The notes: generated by a model not told the origin, from the letters alone. Shown: positions 11,146 through 26,017, numbered from the stretch's first letter. The stretch: 64,000 bases of DNA from Diadophis punctatus similis (GCA_023053685.1 JALIGW010000003.1:139948126-140012125); one strand, 5' to 3'. Numbers and translations are program-made.

Positions 11146-12230
11146 ATCTAAAGCATACTTCCTCCACAGGAAGTCACACTGAACTTGGTAAATATTGTAT
11201 ATGTAGAATTACATATGAAGCCTGCATTGCCACCATAAAACCATAATGGCTTATTTCTAGAATCAAAGCACAGAATTTAAAACTGTCCTTCACTTTCCTT
11301 CTTCCCTCTTTGATAGTTTGTCTTTGCCAGTGTTTCTCAGTCTTGACAATTTTTAACAGGTCAAAGATGATGGATGAACAACAACCAAATATGAAGACTA
11401 GGTGGCAAATGTGGCTCTTTTCGCAATATCCTTTTTAGGGCTCACTAACACAAGAGGACAAGAATTTGGAGGAGGAACTAAAAATTTCCAGCCTATAGTG
11501 TATACAAAACCAGCCACTGTTGCTTTTTTTGGCCTTTCAGGTTTTATTTTATAATCTCTCCTTAATAGTAGAGTCAATATTACCAATTTTCCAGAATAAA
11601 AAGGGGCCCTCTGGTATTTATGATTGCTTCACTGAATTCTCTGGCTGGCGAAACCAGAAAAGCCCAGATTCTCTTTTCTTGCAGAAAAAATAAATGTCTG
11701 TAAATGTTAGTCCCGTTGCAATCCTAAACATCCATATTTACTAGAATGAAAATAAGTCTTTGTTTCAAAGGGATTCGTTGTACTAAAAAAGGGAGAAAGA
11801 AAATCAATGAAATCTAAACAAAGCAGAAACAATGTCTGCAGACTATATTACCAGATGTTTACCCAGCATTTACTGCTCTGTTTTGTATTTACATCTAGTG
11901 CCTGAATGGTAGCAAAGCAATTGCTGCATCCTTTGAATGAGCCCACTATTTTAAAAATTATTTTGGTGCTAATTTTCCCAAAATGAAGAACTATATTTCC
12001 AGAAAAAGTTTTCAGAATATATACTGTCTAACATCCCTTATATGGGCAAGCCTCAGTATATACTCAGAAATAGCATATTTTCTCCCCGTAACAAGGGAAT
12101 TTAAATGTGAATCTGAACTTGGTTTATTTGTTACGAACATCGTAAATCACCATCTGGAATCTGTGCTGCAATATAAAAATTTCTTATGGAGAAATGGAGA
12201 TAAAATTGTTTTGGATGTAAGACAGATCCA
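11146..12230. other. Unassigned AT-rich sequence
   Basis: No supportable feature. Small frames here lack any recognisable motif. Confidence 0.45.
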
Positions 12231-12338
12231 TTAATAACAGAATAACAGAGTTGGATGGGACCTTGGAGGTCTTCTAGTCAAACCCACTGCTCAAACAGGA
12301 AACCCTTTACCATTTCAGACAAATGATTAACCAATCTT
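12231..12338 (-). mobile_element. CR1 LINE 3' end
   Basis: Read on the minus strand, this is the well-known CR1 3' UTR: CATTTGTCTGAAATGG, a GTTTGACTAGAAGACC block, CCAAGGTCCCATCC, and a tail of repeated TGTTATTC-like octamers. It is the reverse counterpart of the copy at 13.3 kb. Strongly 5'-truncated, as is usual for CR1. Confidence 0.8.
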
Positions 12339-12779
12339 TATTTATACTTTATTTTAATTTTTTTTTAAAAAAATGTGTATGCTACTCTTTCAAACCAGAT
12401 ATTTTCAATATATTGCATGGAAAACAAAACAGATTTTAGGAAAACGGAGTATTGGGATATGGAAATAGATCAACAAGGAATCTATTTTGGTTGCATTCAA
12501 GACAGGACTCTGGTACAGGAAAATCACAGGTTAACAGCAACCAACTTAATACACTTTACAATAAGTGGTGTGATTCACATTATTATCTAAAGAAGGCCAA
12601 TTCTGTGAGAGGCAATGAACTTGGCTTCAACCCTATCTACTGTCTGCAGGCAACACCTGACAAATTGTGCCTGAGTTAATGCAGCTCTTAAAAGAAAAAA
12701 AAAGGGTTATTTGTCCCTGACTTAGGGATGGAGAAAATTTAAGACATGCAAATGCTTGTAGGAAGGTAGTTTATAACAT

Positions 12780-13085
12780 GTGTACCGTTGTGAGGAATGT
12801 TTGTCAAAAGAAGTGTAAATGGCTATATATAGGAATGTGCTTCTGCCTATTTTGCTATAGGAAAGTAAGACTGTGAGTATGTCAGGACAATATAAATGCA
12901 ACTTGAGTGCAGTTAAGAATTGATGACTTAAGACAAGAAGGGATAGGATCAAGAATGAATGGGTGGTGAATGAATTTGTCTTGAACAGAAAGGCAAAAGA
13001 CCAGAATGAAAGAAGTACGCTGAAATGGATTGGTAATATGGAGAGAATGAATGAGAATTCACTTACAAAACAAAGCATGCCCACC
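12780..13085 (+). pseudogene. LINE ORF2 C-terminus (RTE/L1-type tail motif)
   Basis: From about 12930 a frame reads KTRRDRIKNEWVVNEF, then ERSTLKWIGNMERMNENSLT. This corresponds to the R(S/G)xLRWFGHVERM motif near the C-terminus of many LINE polyproteins. Upstream sequence to 12780 is compatible with the same element but frame-shifted. The GC-rich stretch after it (13086-13257, with a CAG run at 13229) is not recognised. Confidence 0.6.
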
Positions 13086-13264
13086 CTGGCCCTTTACAAG
13101 GTAGCTGCTGGTCATGTGAGGCTTTCTTCCCCAGGTTGAGCATGATGGCTTCCTCCCGAAACCTGGAGAAGAAGGCCTCACGCGGCTAGCAGCTGCTTCA
13201 TGAAGAGGCGAGCCAGGCACACCTCAGCAGCAGCAGCAGGACCAAGAAGATGGTGAAGGTCAGC

Positions 13265-13512
13265 TGGAGGTTTTAAAGAAGAGATTGGACAAGCATTTGT
13301 CTGAAATGGTGTAAGGCAGGGCTGCCAAACTCCTGGGCCGCTGGCCGGATGCGTCATGTGCTGGCCACGCCCACACCCAGTTTAGCAAAGTCCCGATACG
13401 TCACGTGACGCCGCTGTGACGAAGTGAGTTTGACACCCCTGGTATAGGGTCTCCTGCTTGAACAAGGGTTGGGCTAGAAGACCTGCAAGGTCTCTTACAA
13501 CTCTGCTATACT
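13265..13512 (+). mobile_element. CR1 LINE 3' end, interrupted
   Basis: The left part (13265-13316) reads GGTTTTAAAGAAGAGATTGG...CATTTGTCTGAAATGGTG. The right part (13442-13512) reads GTATAGGGTCTCCTGCTTG...GGGCTAGAAGACC. Together they make the standard CR1 3' UTR; a family B hAT element separates them. The target duplication lies exactly where the CR1 sequence breaks. Confidence 0.85.
13317..13441. mobile_element. hAT MITE, family B, inside a CR1 element
   Basis: A 125-bp element, CAGGGCTGCCAAACTC to GTTTGACACCCCTG. Flanking octamers GTGTAAGG and GTATAGGG match at 6 of 8 positions. Removing the element and one octamer restores uninterrupted CR1 sequence, which confirms the boundaries independently. 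Confidence 0.92.
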
Positions 13513-13873
13513 TACTATTTTTACTGAATTTATATCTTTCCTTTTGTATACATAAACACTCTCGGCTGGTTAATAATGTTTTTATAAACACCTTTCCCTG
13601 TAGTAATAGATATAAATATTGAAATGTCAAAGACTTTTAGGACTTCTGAAATCAGTAAAAGTCAAGTTATTCCAAATGGCCATTTGGGTCATCTTATACA
13701 CAACTGTGCAACTGTTGTATAATTTATCATGGTACGCTCTACAATTATTACGTATTAATCTAATTGATGGGTGTTAGAGTACTATTCTGAATGTTCAGTT
13801 ATTTTTGTTTAATGTTTGATTAACCATTTACCATGAACATTTTATTGCTTTATATTGTTTTGTCATATTATGG

Positions 13874-14720
13874 TAAGGTGACCAGACGTCCCGCTTTTGG
13901 CGGGACAGACCCGATTTTAAACAAATTGTCTCGCGTCCCGCGGCGTTTCAAAAAAGTCCTGCTTTTTGAATTTGCGCAAAGCGCCTCGCTTCCCTCGAGC
14001 GGATCTTGAGGGAAACAGCTCCGGGCCGGGCAGGGAAAACCCCCCACCATGCTCCGACGTGCCCGAAGGCCCAGTTCAGCGCTTCGCATGCTCAGCCCCG
14101 CTTGACGGCAACAGCCAGAAATGGGCTTCCGGAGGCGTAGAGGGAGCAGCAGCTTTGGCAGGTCTGGCCATGTCCTTTCCCGGGTCTGCCACATGGGGGG
14201 AAGGAGCGGAGGCGTGGGGCACCCACCGGACACCGCCCCTGAGAGAAAACCAGGCCCAGCTGGCAAGGGCCAGGAAGGATTTTTCCCGCACCGCCAGCCA
14301 GCTTGTCCTCCGGGCCAGACGCAGCAGAGGCTGCAGCTTTGTGCACCCCGGGGCGGCGTCCAGCGGGTGCCCCATGCCTCCGCTCCTTCCCCCCATGTGG
14401 CAGACCCGGGAAAGGACACGGCCAGACCCACCAAAGCCGCTGCTCCCTCTATGCCTCTGGAAGCGCATTCCTGGCTGTTGCCGTCAAGCGGGGCTGAACG
14501 TGCGAGGCCATGGCAGCGGTAAGAGTCTTTAAGTGTGGAGCAGGGTGGTGGGGCTGCTAAGTGAAGGAAGGGAGAAGAGCTTGAGGTTTCAGAGCGAAAT
14601 CCGGGAAGTAATGAAAGTCCTTCCCGAAGTCTTTTGTCCTGGCGCGGAAAGGGGAGGCGTGGGTCATCTCCCCCCCTCAATGGTGTCCCGCTTTACCAAA
14701 GTGAAAATCTGGTCACCTTA
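13874..14720. mobile_element. hAT element with TAAGGTGACCAGA ends and a palindromic core
   Basis: The terminal inverted repeats are TAAGGTGACCAGACGTCCCG and TCTGGTCACCTTA. The target duplication is a perfect octamer, TATTATGG, at 13866-13873 and 14721-14728. The 847-bp interior is GC-rich, unlike its surroundings, and contains a large inverted repeat. Long frames on both strands are mirror images of each other through that palindrome and are not genes. Non-autonomous hAT element. Confidence 0.9.
14094..14495. repeat. Inverted repeat (arms of about 147 bp)
   Basis: The left arm 14094-14240 starts AGCCCCGCTTGACGGCAAC. The right arm 14350-14495 ends GTTGCCGTCAAGCGGGGCT. The spacer of about 109 bp has no match. 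Arms differ by scattered substitutions. A transcript would fold into a long double-stranded stem. Confidence 0.9.
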
Positions 14721-14805
14721 TATTATGGACATTTCAACTATTTTTTTTTCTTGGAAGATGCCATAACAGAAGCCTGAATACATTTGGTGGCATACAAATT
14801 TGCAA

Positions 14806-14808
<3 letters not shown>

Positions 14809-14849
<41 letters not shown>

Positions 14850-14860
14850 TGTGTGTGTGT
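14809..14860. repeat. (AC)19(GT)7 microsatellite
   Basis: An AC run passes directly into a GT run, so the junction is self-complementary. Confidence 0.97.
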
Positions 14861-15423
14861 CTGTAATTTTCACAGCATGTTACTTATGACAATATAAAAC
14901 TTATGTCAATATGTAAGAGAAAATTTCCTATATCATATGAACGCTCATAAAACACAATCCCTTTGACATATGTGAAATCCTTACTCATAGAAATGACAGA
15001 TATAGTATAATCCTATATTTATATTTAAAGTGACAGGACAGTTTCTTATTATCTCCTCAAAATCTTCATTATGCAAGCACCCTTAGGTTATTCTCATCAT
15101 TTCTGGAGCCTGGATGTGGAAATTGTGCCTCAAATGACCAATGATTATGAGAGCATCATATTCCAAATGAAGTGGAAAGACTACGGAAAAAGGAATGTTA
15201 TTACACTCTATTAATCATTTCAGAGTCAAGCTTATATATGCAGAAGTATGTTGGCTTCAATAGAACTTACTCATATCAGTATACATAGGCTTTCAGATTT
15301 ACTTATTAACTTTGAGCCCCAGACTATTAAAAGGGAAGAAAGAAAGCCAAAAAAATATTACCTGATATTTGAAGAACCTGAAATTAAGAAAGATTTAAAG
15401 TCACTTGCTGAAACTGCTTTCTA
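14861..15423. other. Unassigned AT-rich sequence
   Basis: No supportable feature. Confidence 0.5.
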
Positions 15424-15592
15424 CAGGTAGTCCTTGACTTACAACAGTTCATTTAGTGACCATTCAAAGTTACGACACTGAAAAAAGTGACTTATGACGT
15501 TTTTCACAGTTACAACCTTTGTAGCATCCCCATGATCATGTGCTCAAAATTCAGATGCTTGGCAATTGGTTCATACTTATGATCTTTACTGT
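15424..15592. mobile_element. Family T element, truncated
   Basis: Begins CAGGTAGTCCTTGACTTAC after a TA and keeps CATTCAAAGTTACGAC and CATGATCATGTG. It stops after TTCATACTTATGA, where the next MITE begins. Only about the first 170 bp of the family is present. Confidence 0.75.
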
Positions 15593-15598
15593 GGGCCT

Positions 15599-15704
15599 CC
15601 CATACATGGGGAAAAATAAGACACCCCCAGAAAATAAGCCCTAGTTATTATTTTGAGGCCCAAAAGAAAATAAGACCCGGTCTTGTTTTCGGGGAAACAT
15701 GGGT
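15599..15704. mobile_element. Short MITE with CCCATG...CATGGG ends
   Basis: About 106 bp. The left part reads CATGGGGAAAAATAAGACAC; the right part reads AAGACCCGGTCTTG, then TTTCGGGGAAACATGGG. The two halves are roughly inverted copies containing AATAAGAC. This pattern is common in sauropsid genomes; I do not assign a superfamily. Confidence 0.6.
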
Positions 15705-16301
15705 ATTTTAATATATATTTTAGTACATTTAAAATATTTTAGGATGGGGGGAAAATGCCAGAAAGTTTTAACAATTATTATTTGATATAAATCACTAACA
15801 GGTTACATTGTTGCCCTTTTTTTCATCATTTGCTGTTATATTAGGGCAGGACAAATCTCCAACAGAGGTTCCTGCAAACCAATCTTAAATTTTACTTTTA
15901 AAATTAAGCCCCTGTCCCACATAGAGCTATTTCAATAGCCAAAATTTTGCAGAAATCCGCTTGTAGCTGTAGAAGTACTAGAAGATGCTTCTGTGCATGC
16001 TCAGTACAAGCACAGAAACCTGTACCAGCTACCACAACTGCTACACAAAGCCTTGGAGCAATGCAAAAATCTCAAGGAGATGAAGTGCAGTGCCTCTGTG
16101 TGCCTCAACACGACGAACAGGAGTGCTTCACAGCACGAGGCACTTCACAGAGGCCTATTACAGCTGCCTCACTCAGGCCTACACTATAAATCAGGAGTGA
16201 AAATCTTTGGCACTTCAAATGTCAATGAACTCCAGCAGTCCCAACTTATACAGCCAATGATGAGGGAGACTGGAAGCTGTAGCTTAGCATTACGTAGAAG
16301 G

Positions 16302-16656
16302 CAGTGGTGGGTTCCTACCGGTGCAGTCCACTCTATTGCACTGGTAGCGGCGGGCTGGTGACATCACCAAGAGGTTACCGACCCAATCCAGTCGGTTGAC
16401 AGTCCCTAGGAGCTGCCATCTTGTTTTCAGAATTTCTGAAAAAAATTCTGAAAAAATTCCGCATGCGCGGAAGCAAAAAATCGCCAAAATCGCGCACACG
16501 TGCATCCCCTCACAAGATTTCAGCGTGATTTTGCTTCCGCGCATGTGTGGAAGCAAAATTGTGCGACGGGGCGTGCGTAGTGAGCGCACACGCACACGAA
16601 ATGTGGTGATGCATGCACAGCGCTCCGGTAGTAAGGTAAGAGAGCAACCCGCCCCT
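16302..16656. mobile_element. hAT MITE, family A
   Basis: Starts CAGTGGTGGGTTCCTACCGG and ends AACCCGCCCCTG. The octamers GTAGAAGG and ATAGAAGG match at 7 of 8. The interior has CATGCGCGGAAGC-type CpG-rich hairpin sequence different from the 0.5-kb members of the family, so it is a separate subfamily. Confidence 0.88.
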
Positions 16657-16687
16657 GATAGAAGGTCAGAATCACTGGAACAATATA

Positions 16688-17020
16688 CAGATAGCCCTTG
16701 ACTTACTGTATCACTAAATCATTCATTTAGTGACTGTTCAAAGTTACAACAGCACTGAAGAAAGTGTCTTATTACCCTTTTTTCACACTTACTCTAGATC
16801 CAAATTCGGACACTTGGCAACTGGCATGCATTTACAACGGTTGCAGTGTCCCAGGGTCATGTGATCACCTTTTGCAACCTCAACGGGGAAGTCAGATTCA
16901 CTTAACAATTGCAGTGATTCGCTTAACAACAAGAAAATGGGGTGAAACTCACCTAGCAATTGTCTCACTTTGCAATGGAAATTTGGGGCTCAATTGTGGT
17001 TGTAAGCCAAGAACTACCTG
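16688..17020. mobile_element. Family T element
   Basis: CAGATAGCCCTTGACTTAC to AAGAACTACCTG with TA on both sides (16686-16687 and 17021-17022). It keeps GTCATGTGATCAC and GGAAGTCAGATTCACTTAAC. Begins only about 30 bp after a family A element. Confidence 0.8.
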
Positions 17021-17286
17021 TACAGTCTTGTCCGTAGCTTGAGGTATAGATGGAAAGCAAAGGGGCTTTTTAATAAAGGATTTGGGATTCAGTGGTTTGG
17101 GATTCAGATCCAGGTCTTTTGGCCTGTGGACAAGGCGTAGGGAACAAATATGAGAATCTTCAATACTAGAAGGTTCTCCTGAGAATGCACATGGAATACT
17201 ATGCGTCAATCAGTTTCTACCTTTCAGCAGACTAATAGGAGAATGGGAAAAACCATTTTCCATCCCCAGAGCAACATAAATCAACG

Positions 17287-17526
<240 letters not shown>

Positions 17527-17583
17527 CATTGCGTTGTGAGCCATCATTGTTTTCAGTTCATGTTGCACAATTATGTAGAAGAA

Positions 17584-17759
17584 TAGTGGTTCTCAATCTT
17601 TTCTTCAACATAGACCCACTTTCAATATCTTCTGTGGCCACGGACCACCAAGACTTAACTCAAGATTTAAATCGCAACATTTCTTCAAGCCCTCGCGGAC
17701 CCGCTGAGACAACATCACACTCCCCCAGGGGTCCGCGGACTGCAGGTTGAGAAATACTG
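17584..17759. mobile_element. hAT MITE, family E
   Basis: Ends TAGTGGTTCTCAATC and GGTTGAGAAATACTG, with TGTAGAA on both sides (17574-17580 and 17761-17767), the left copy three bases away from the canonical end. The interior mentions CGCGGACC and GGGGTCCGCGGAC. Related in its ends to the SPIN-like element at 53.6 kb. Confidence 0.8.
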
Positions 17760-17767
17760 GTGTAGAA

Positions 17768-19056
17768 CCTTATCGTCACTATCTGAGTTGTTGCTGGCTG
17801 CAAAAATACCATTCCCCTCTTGTACTAAAAAGTTTCGTGAAAGTTTGTAAGGGTGAAATGATGACCTGTCAGCCCTGCTACATTTTTCCAGGAGCTGTAA
17901 TCACAGCTGCACATCGACCTGGTGGCTGGAGTAGGGAAAGGAAGAGATGCAGTTTAAACAAGATATTAACACTTAAGAAGTGGGAGAAATAATGGTTGTA
18001 CTGAATCCTGAGCCAGAAGGAGAATGGTTCCCACTAGTAGAAAGCAGCCCAACTACAGGTCGTGCAGAGCTAAAGCTTTGCAAAGGGGAAAACAGCTTTA
18101 CTGTCGTTTCAGAACAACTGGGGTCAAAATAAATTGGCTTGACTCCTCAAGCCAGGCAACACCATGAAATTGGTCGTAACTTCTGCAAAGGTGGCATTCT
18201 GTACACCTTTGCTGATGAGGTCTTCAGGCTTAGAAACTCATTGTGAATTCCTGTTGCACACATTATCCGAATGCCTGACAGAATGCTAGGGATGTTAATG
18301 AGAATTTGCTGGCCCATTGATGGGATCAAAATCAACTGACCTTGAGCTGTAAGCTACAAACAGCCTGAGCCTCAGGACTCAGTCTCCAGAGCTTTGACAA
18401 ATGCCCAATGCTTCTTCAGTCAGTCCCATTGGGGCTTCCACTTCTGGTTTCCTGGCTATTGCCTTTCTGATCATTGTCATATTATGGTTGTCATCATAAA
18501 CCTAAGTGAGTGTAATTTCCAAAAATGTTCTTGGAAATATTCAACAATGGACTCAGCACCAAATTTAAGCTGTTGCACCGACACATTGCAGAACGTTCGA
18601 ATCTGCTCTTCCCTTAGCAACGGTAGTCTCCATTCTTCTTCACAGAAATCAATTTAAATCAACGGCTTTGAAAAGAAGGCAGAATACAGCGAAGAGAATT
18701 TTGCATCTCAACCCCAGGCAGAATTTTACCACTTACAGAATGAAATTCAAAGATCCAATGTATAGCCTTTCTCATATTCTCTATAATCATATTATAATAT
18801 TCTTATATTATAAGCAAAAAGATATACAGAGGGGTTTTTTTTCTGCGAATGAAATATATTATTTATAACATTTTGAGCAATGTTTTAAAAGATTTCATTT
18901 CCATTGTATGAGAAGGCATGAGCTGAATAAAATCAGGAAGGATTTTTTTTTTTGCCAAATGACAATTTAAAAATAAAAAACATGTAACATATTTTAAATA
19001 GCATAATTAGGTATCTGCTTTTTAAATATACAGGAAATTTCATATTGCCTGCTACC
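17768..19056. other. Unassigned sequence
   Basis: No gene I can defend. A 62-codon minus-strand frame at 18335-18147 begins with a Q-rich hydrophobic run (LILIPSMGQQILINIP), but it has no flanking splice or start evidence and no recognised family. Confidence 0.4.
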
Positions 19057-19694
19057 CAGGGGCGGGTTCCTAATTTTTTTACTGCCACTCTGTGGGCATG
19101 GCTTATTTTGTGGGTGTGGCTTGCCAGCCATGTGACCGGGTAGGTGTGGGCCTCGGGAGCTTGACAGCGGCAGGAGAAGCAGGGGGGCATTGCCCACCCG
19201 CAACGCAGGCCCCCGCAGTGGGAGCAGCAAGACCCCAGCAGCGGTTCTTCTAGGAGGCTCCGTTCGGCCTGAATGCTTCTCCCCATTCGATGATCCTAGG
19301 CTCCTGCTGCCTGTTCCCCCTCCCCTCAGCAGCTCGAGAAGCCTCGAACATGCAAAAATGCCTAGGATCATCACCGCGCGTTCGTGGCTTCTCGGACTGC
19401 TGAAGGGAGGGGAATGGAGATAGCTCCTGACGCCCATTCTTTCAGTGTCTCATGCGCTCCCTCAGCCATCCTCCTCTGCTTGGACTCACTGTAGGGTAGG
19501 AAGGCAGTGCATGTGCAGTGCCGGAAGCTCGGCTTCTGGGCATGCGCAGAAGAAATTTTTTTAAAAAACATTTTTAAAATTTTTTAAATGGCGGCGCCCA
19601 GGCACCGGCAACCGACCGCACCGGTACTGTGACGTCACCAGCGGGCCGCTACCGGTGCTATAGAGTGGACCGCACTGGTAGGAACCCACCACTG
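19057..19694. mobile_element. hAT MITE, family A (long form)
   Basis: A 638-bp element, CAGGGGCGGGTTCC to AGGAACCCACCACTG, with a perfect octamer CTGCTACC at 19049-19056 and 19695-19702. The interior has GGGCATGGC/GGGTGTGGC runs, two copies of a CTGCTGAAGGGAGGGG-type block in opposite directions, and a CCATTTAAAAAA stretch. Shares its body with the copies at 28.8, 44.4 and 57.8 kb. Confidence 0.93.
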
Positions 19695-19702
19695 CTGCTA
19701 CC

Positions 19703-20571
19703 CTTTAGTTAAAAGAAAAGGGCAAACCCAACTATTCATAGCAATGAAGAGGTTACCTAGTTGGGCAACGAAACATCTGCAAGTAAACAAGCCAAGGACA
19801 TTCTTATAATACATTGGTGTACACTCCATTGTTAGATACTCTTTTCAGATCTCTAGCAAGGACCAGCCTATAGGTCTGGAAATGAAAAAGATACATTTGC
19901 CACACTTCTGAAATACAAAAAGGTAGGCGTAAATCTTTCAAGGCTATTTCTTCCCCTCTTTTTGAATCAGATGATACTCTTAATCTGTTACCTGCCCTTT
20001 GTTTCCAATAAACTTTCTGAACCCAGTCAACCTAGCAAGAGCTCAGCTGGCCAGAGACTTCTCCAATATTCATTACCTCTATTTTCATTATTACCTGTCC
20101 TTAAGTGACCCCAACCTTCCACTGAATTTCTGCTGATTCCCAAAGGAAATTAATTTCACTCTCTGGATTTCACCCATCCATCTTTGTGAGCCCTGAGGCA
20201 GAGTGATAAAGTTAGGACTGTTGCCCATCTCCATCACGAACCTCAATGCCTACCATCAGCTTCCTGGATGAGTCCTTGATTCTTTTTTTAAAAAAAGAAA
20301 AAATGTGACTTACATGTTTGGACGTGCATGTGCTTAAAGATTTAAGAGATTTCTATTGAATGGTCACCTCTTACTTTTTCCCTTTTTAGTAGGAAAGCCA
20401 ACACTGGGTGATTTTGCCACATGACAACTCATGAAAAAAAATCACAAACATATACCCCGTTGATTTCATCAGGGCTTATCCTCAAAATTGCCAACGTTTT
20501 AAAATGTGCACCGGAGCCTCCATTCCATTTTTGTATTATATACAACAGTGTTAATGTGAGGCAGGGGTGAA
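19703..20571. other. Unassigned sequence
   Basis: No supportable feature in about 870 bp. Confidence 0.5.
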
Positions 20572-20765
20572 ATCCAGCAGGTTCTGACAGGTTCTGGAGA
20601 ACTGGTAGCGGAAATTTTGAGTAGTTCGGAGAACCGGCAAATACCACCCCTGGCTGGCCCCAGTGTGGGGTGGGAATGGAGATTTTGCAATATCCTTCCC
20701 CCAGGATTGGGGAGGGAATGGGGATTTTGCAATATTCTTCCCCTGCCATGCGCACCAAGCCACAA
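20572..20765. mobile_element. hAT MITE, family D, truncated, two minisatellite units
   Basis: Begins CAGGGGTGAAATCCAGC and keeps the GGTTCTGGAGAACTGGTAG and TTTTGAGTAGTTCGGAG blocks. It has two units of the 41-bp repeat, then the GCGCACCAAGCCACA segment, and lacks its far end. Important as a low-copy member of the minisatellite family. Confidence 0.82.
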
Positions 20766-21235
20766 CAGCCATTAAAACTGATCAACGTTTCATGGATGAA
20801 AATCCCCTTCAGATGTCTGTTTACCAGCACTTCATTTGCACGCTTTTCATGGAAATTCACACTGATTTTTGTGACATATATTTTGCCTTCCAGTTAATGG
20901 TTAAAAAGCCACTACCTGCATTTTTCTGCTTTCCTTCCTTTCCGTTCCTTTAATGGCTTTTCTCATTCAGTTTTGGAATAACCAAATATTGCAAGAAAAC
21001 AATCAATTAGATTATAATTTCAAGTTTACAAATATTCATCCACCAGCTCCAGAGCACTAGTGAGTGGAGAGAAAAGTTTTAGAAATTGTGTGCAACTTTT
21101 CCTGGTTAACAGTAGAGACTCCTGCCCCACAAGCAAAGAATAAATGTCAGAGTGATTACATTTTATTTCTACATTGTGCTTGATTAACGGCTCTCCTTTG
21201 GCACCTAGCAGAAATAAACTCAGAAGCAGAGGAGA

Positions 21236-21520
21236 CAGTGGTGGGATTCAATTTTTTTTTTACTGTCGGTTCTGTGGGCGTGGCTTGGTGGGCATGGCAT
21301 GGCTTGGTGGGCGTGGCTTGGTGGGTGTGGCAGGGGGAGGATACTGTAAAATCTCCATTCCCTCCCCCCACTCCAGGGGAAGGTTACCACAAAAGAATAG
21401 AATAGAGAATAGATGAGGGCAGGGCCAGTCAGAAGAGGTATTTACCAGTTCTCCAAACTACTCAAAATTTCCACTACCGGTTCTCCAGAACTGGTCAGAA
21501 CCTGCTGAATCCCACCTCTG
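21236..21520. mobile_element. hAT MITE, family D, minimal minisatellite
   Basis: CAGTGGTGGGATTCAA to GCTGAATCCCACCTCTG, reverse in orientation to the copy at 5611. Octamers AGAGGAGA and AGAGAAGA match at 7 of 8. The core holds about one unit (GGATACTGTAAAATCTCC...). Complete at both ends, so it shows what the element looks like without array growth. Confidence 0.88.
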
Positions 21521-21528
21521 AGAGAAGA

Positions 21529-22111
21529 GTGGTGATGGTAACAGGTGGAGATCAAACTCTTCCTTTAGCCTGTTTTTTGACAAAAGAGCTGGGGGGGGGG
21601 GTTGTATGGCCTAATTGCATTTTCATCAATTTGCACTCTAAACTATATTGCAAAAGCTGCTAACTTGCATTAATACCCTGTATAGATTCAATGCACCAAG
21701 TTTCTTCCATTAGTACATTTAGTATAAAAAGGTCTCAGGGATACCTGAACCACTCACTCTGGAGGCTAGATATGAAAATAAAAGCTATTTGAAAGAAAGA
21801 GCTAACAACCATTAGTCCCAACCGCTAAATTGATTGAGGAAAGGAAAAGCCAGCGTATTATGTCTGTCAGTGTAAGAAAAAGGCAGATTTGACTTTCATC
21901 AGTACTCATATGCTCAAAATATACATGAAATATAGCTCATCGCTGTAACACTTATTGTTCTGATATCATGCAGAAAGTTTCTTTCTTTAAAATGGAATAA
22001 TACAGCCTATTGGTTAGGCCTGGCAGACAGCGACATCCAACTGAGATTAACTCTCAGCAACCCTAGAACTCTAGAACCAATATAAATAGCATTTTCAGGC
22101 CAAGCATTATA
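21529..22111. other. Unassigned sequence
   Basis: No gene or repeat recognised apart from an 11-base G run at 21591. Confidence 0.5.
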
Positions 22112-22499
22112 TAGGTAGCCCTTGACTTACAATAGTCTGTTTAGTGACCATTCAAAGTTACAACGGCCCTGAAAAAAATGACTTATGACCGTTTTTTGCA
22201 TCTTCAACCGTTGCAGCATCTCCATGGTCACATGATCAAAATTCAGATACTTGGCAACTGGTTCATATTTATGACGGTTGCTGGGGTCATGTGATCAGCT
22301 TTTGCCACTTTCTGACAAGCAAAGTCAGTGGGGAAGCCAGATTCACGTAACAACAGGGTTACTAACTTAACAACTGCAATGATTCACTTAACAACTGTGC
22401 AAGAAAAGTTGTAAAATGGGGCAAAACTCACTTTAAAAATGTCTCACTTAGTGACATAAATTTTGGGCTCAATTGTGGTCATAAGTTGAGGACTACCTG
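22112..22499. mobile_element. Family T element (longest clean copy)
   Basis: TAGGTAGCCCTTGACTTAC to GAGGACTACCTG, followed by TA. All family blocks are present: CATTCAAAGTTACAACGG, CATGGTCACATGATCAA, TTCATATTTATGACGG, GGAAGCCAGATTCACG and AAATTTTGGGCTCAATTGTGG. No coding capacity. Confidence 0.82.
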
Positions 22500-22587
22500 T
22501 ACTTGGCTCTTAAGTGGAAGGATCAGGTGACAACGTTAGTAGGATTAAATCAGTCAGGAGGAGAGGAAGAACACAAAACCTCTGTAT

Positions 22588-23038
22588 CCGTGATAGCGAA
22601 CCTATGGCATGTGTGCCACAGGTGGCACGCAGAGCCATCTCTGTGGGCACGCGAACCCTCGCCCATCTCAGCTCCACCGCGCATGCGCACACTGCTTCCT
22701 GCCAGCCAGCTGATTTTCAGCCCATTTCCGGACTTCCGGGATGCCCAAAAATGGCCTCCCCCCGGGCTCCGGATGCCCTCCCAAGGCCGGAAACGGGCCC
22801 GTTTCCGGCCTGGGGAGGGAACTTCCAGGAGGCCCTCCAGAGGGGGCGGGGGAGTGCGGGGGTCACATGCGCATGCACGAGGAGTTGGGGGTCACACACA
22901 AATGTGTGGGGGGCAATGGGAGCACAGGGGGTCACACCGCGGGGGGGTGTCATATGCACATTGCATTATGGGTGCCGGCATGTGCACGCACGAGCACGCT
23001 CTTTCGCCATGCGATGAGAAAAAGGTTAGCCATCACTG
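22588..23038. mobile_element. hAT MITE, family C
   Basis: CCGTGATAGCGAACCTATGG to AGGTTAGCCATCACTG. Octamers CTCTGTAT and CTCTATAT match at 7 of 8. The interior is GC-rich (GTGTGCCACAGGTGGCACG, then GGCCTCC/GGAAACGGGCC inverted segments). Frames of up to 181 codons inside are compositional artefacts. Confidence 0.9.
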
Positions 23039-23046
23039 CTCTATAT

Positions 23047-26017
<2,971 letters not shown>

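Noticed and set aside
13868..14680. 270-codon minus-strand and 188-codon plus-strand frames
   Set aside because: Mirror images of each other through an inverted repeat inside a hAT element; no recognised domain.
18147..18335. Short Q-rich frame that might be an exon of a transcription factor
   Set aside because: Only 62 codons, no supporting splice sites or start, and the second half loses any resemblance.
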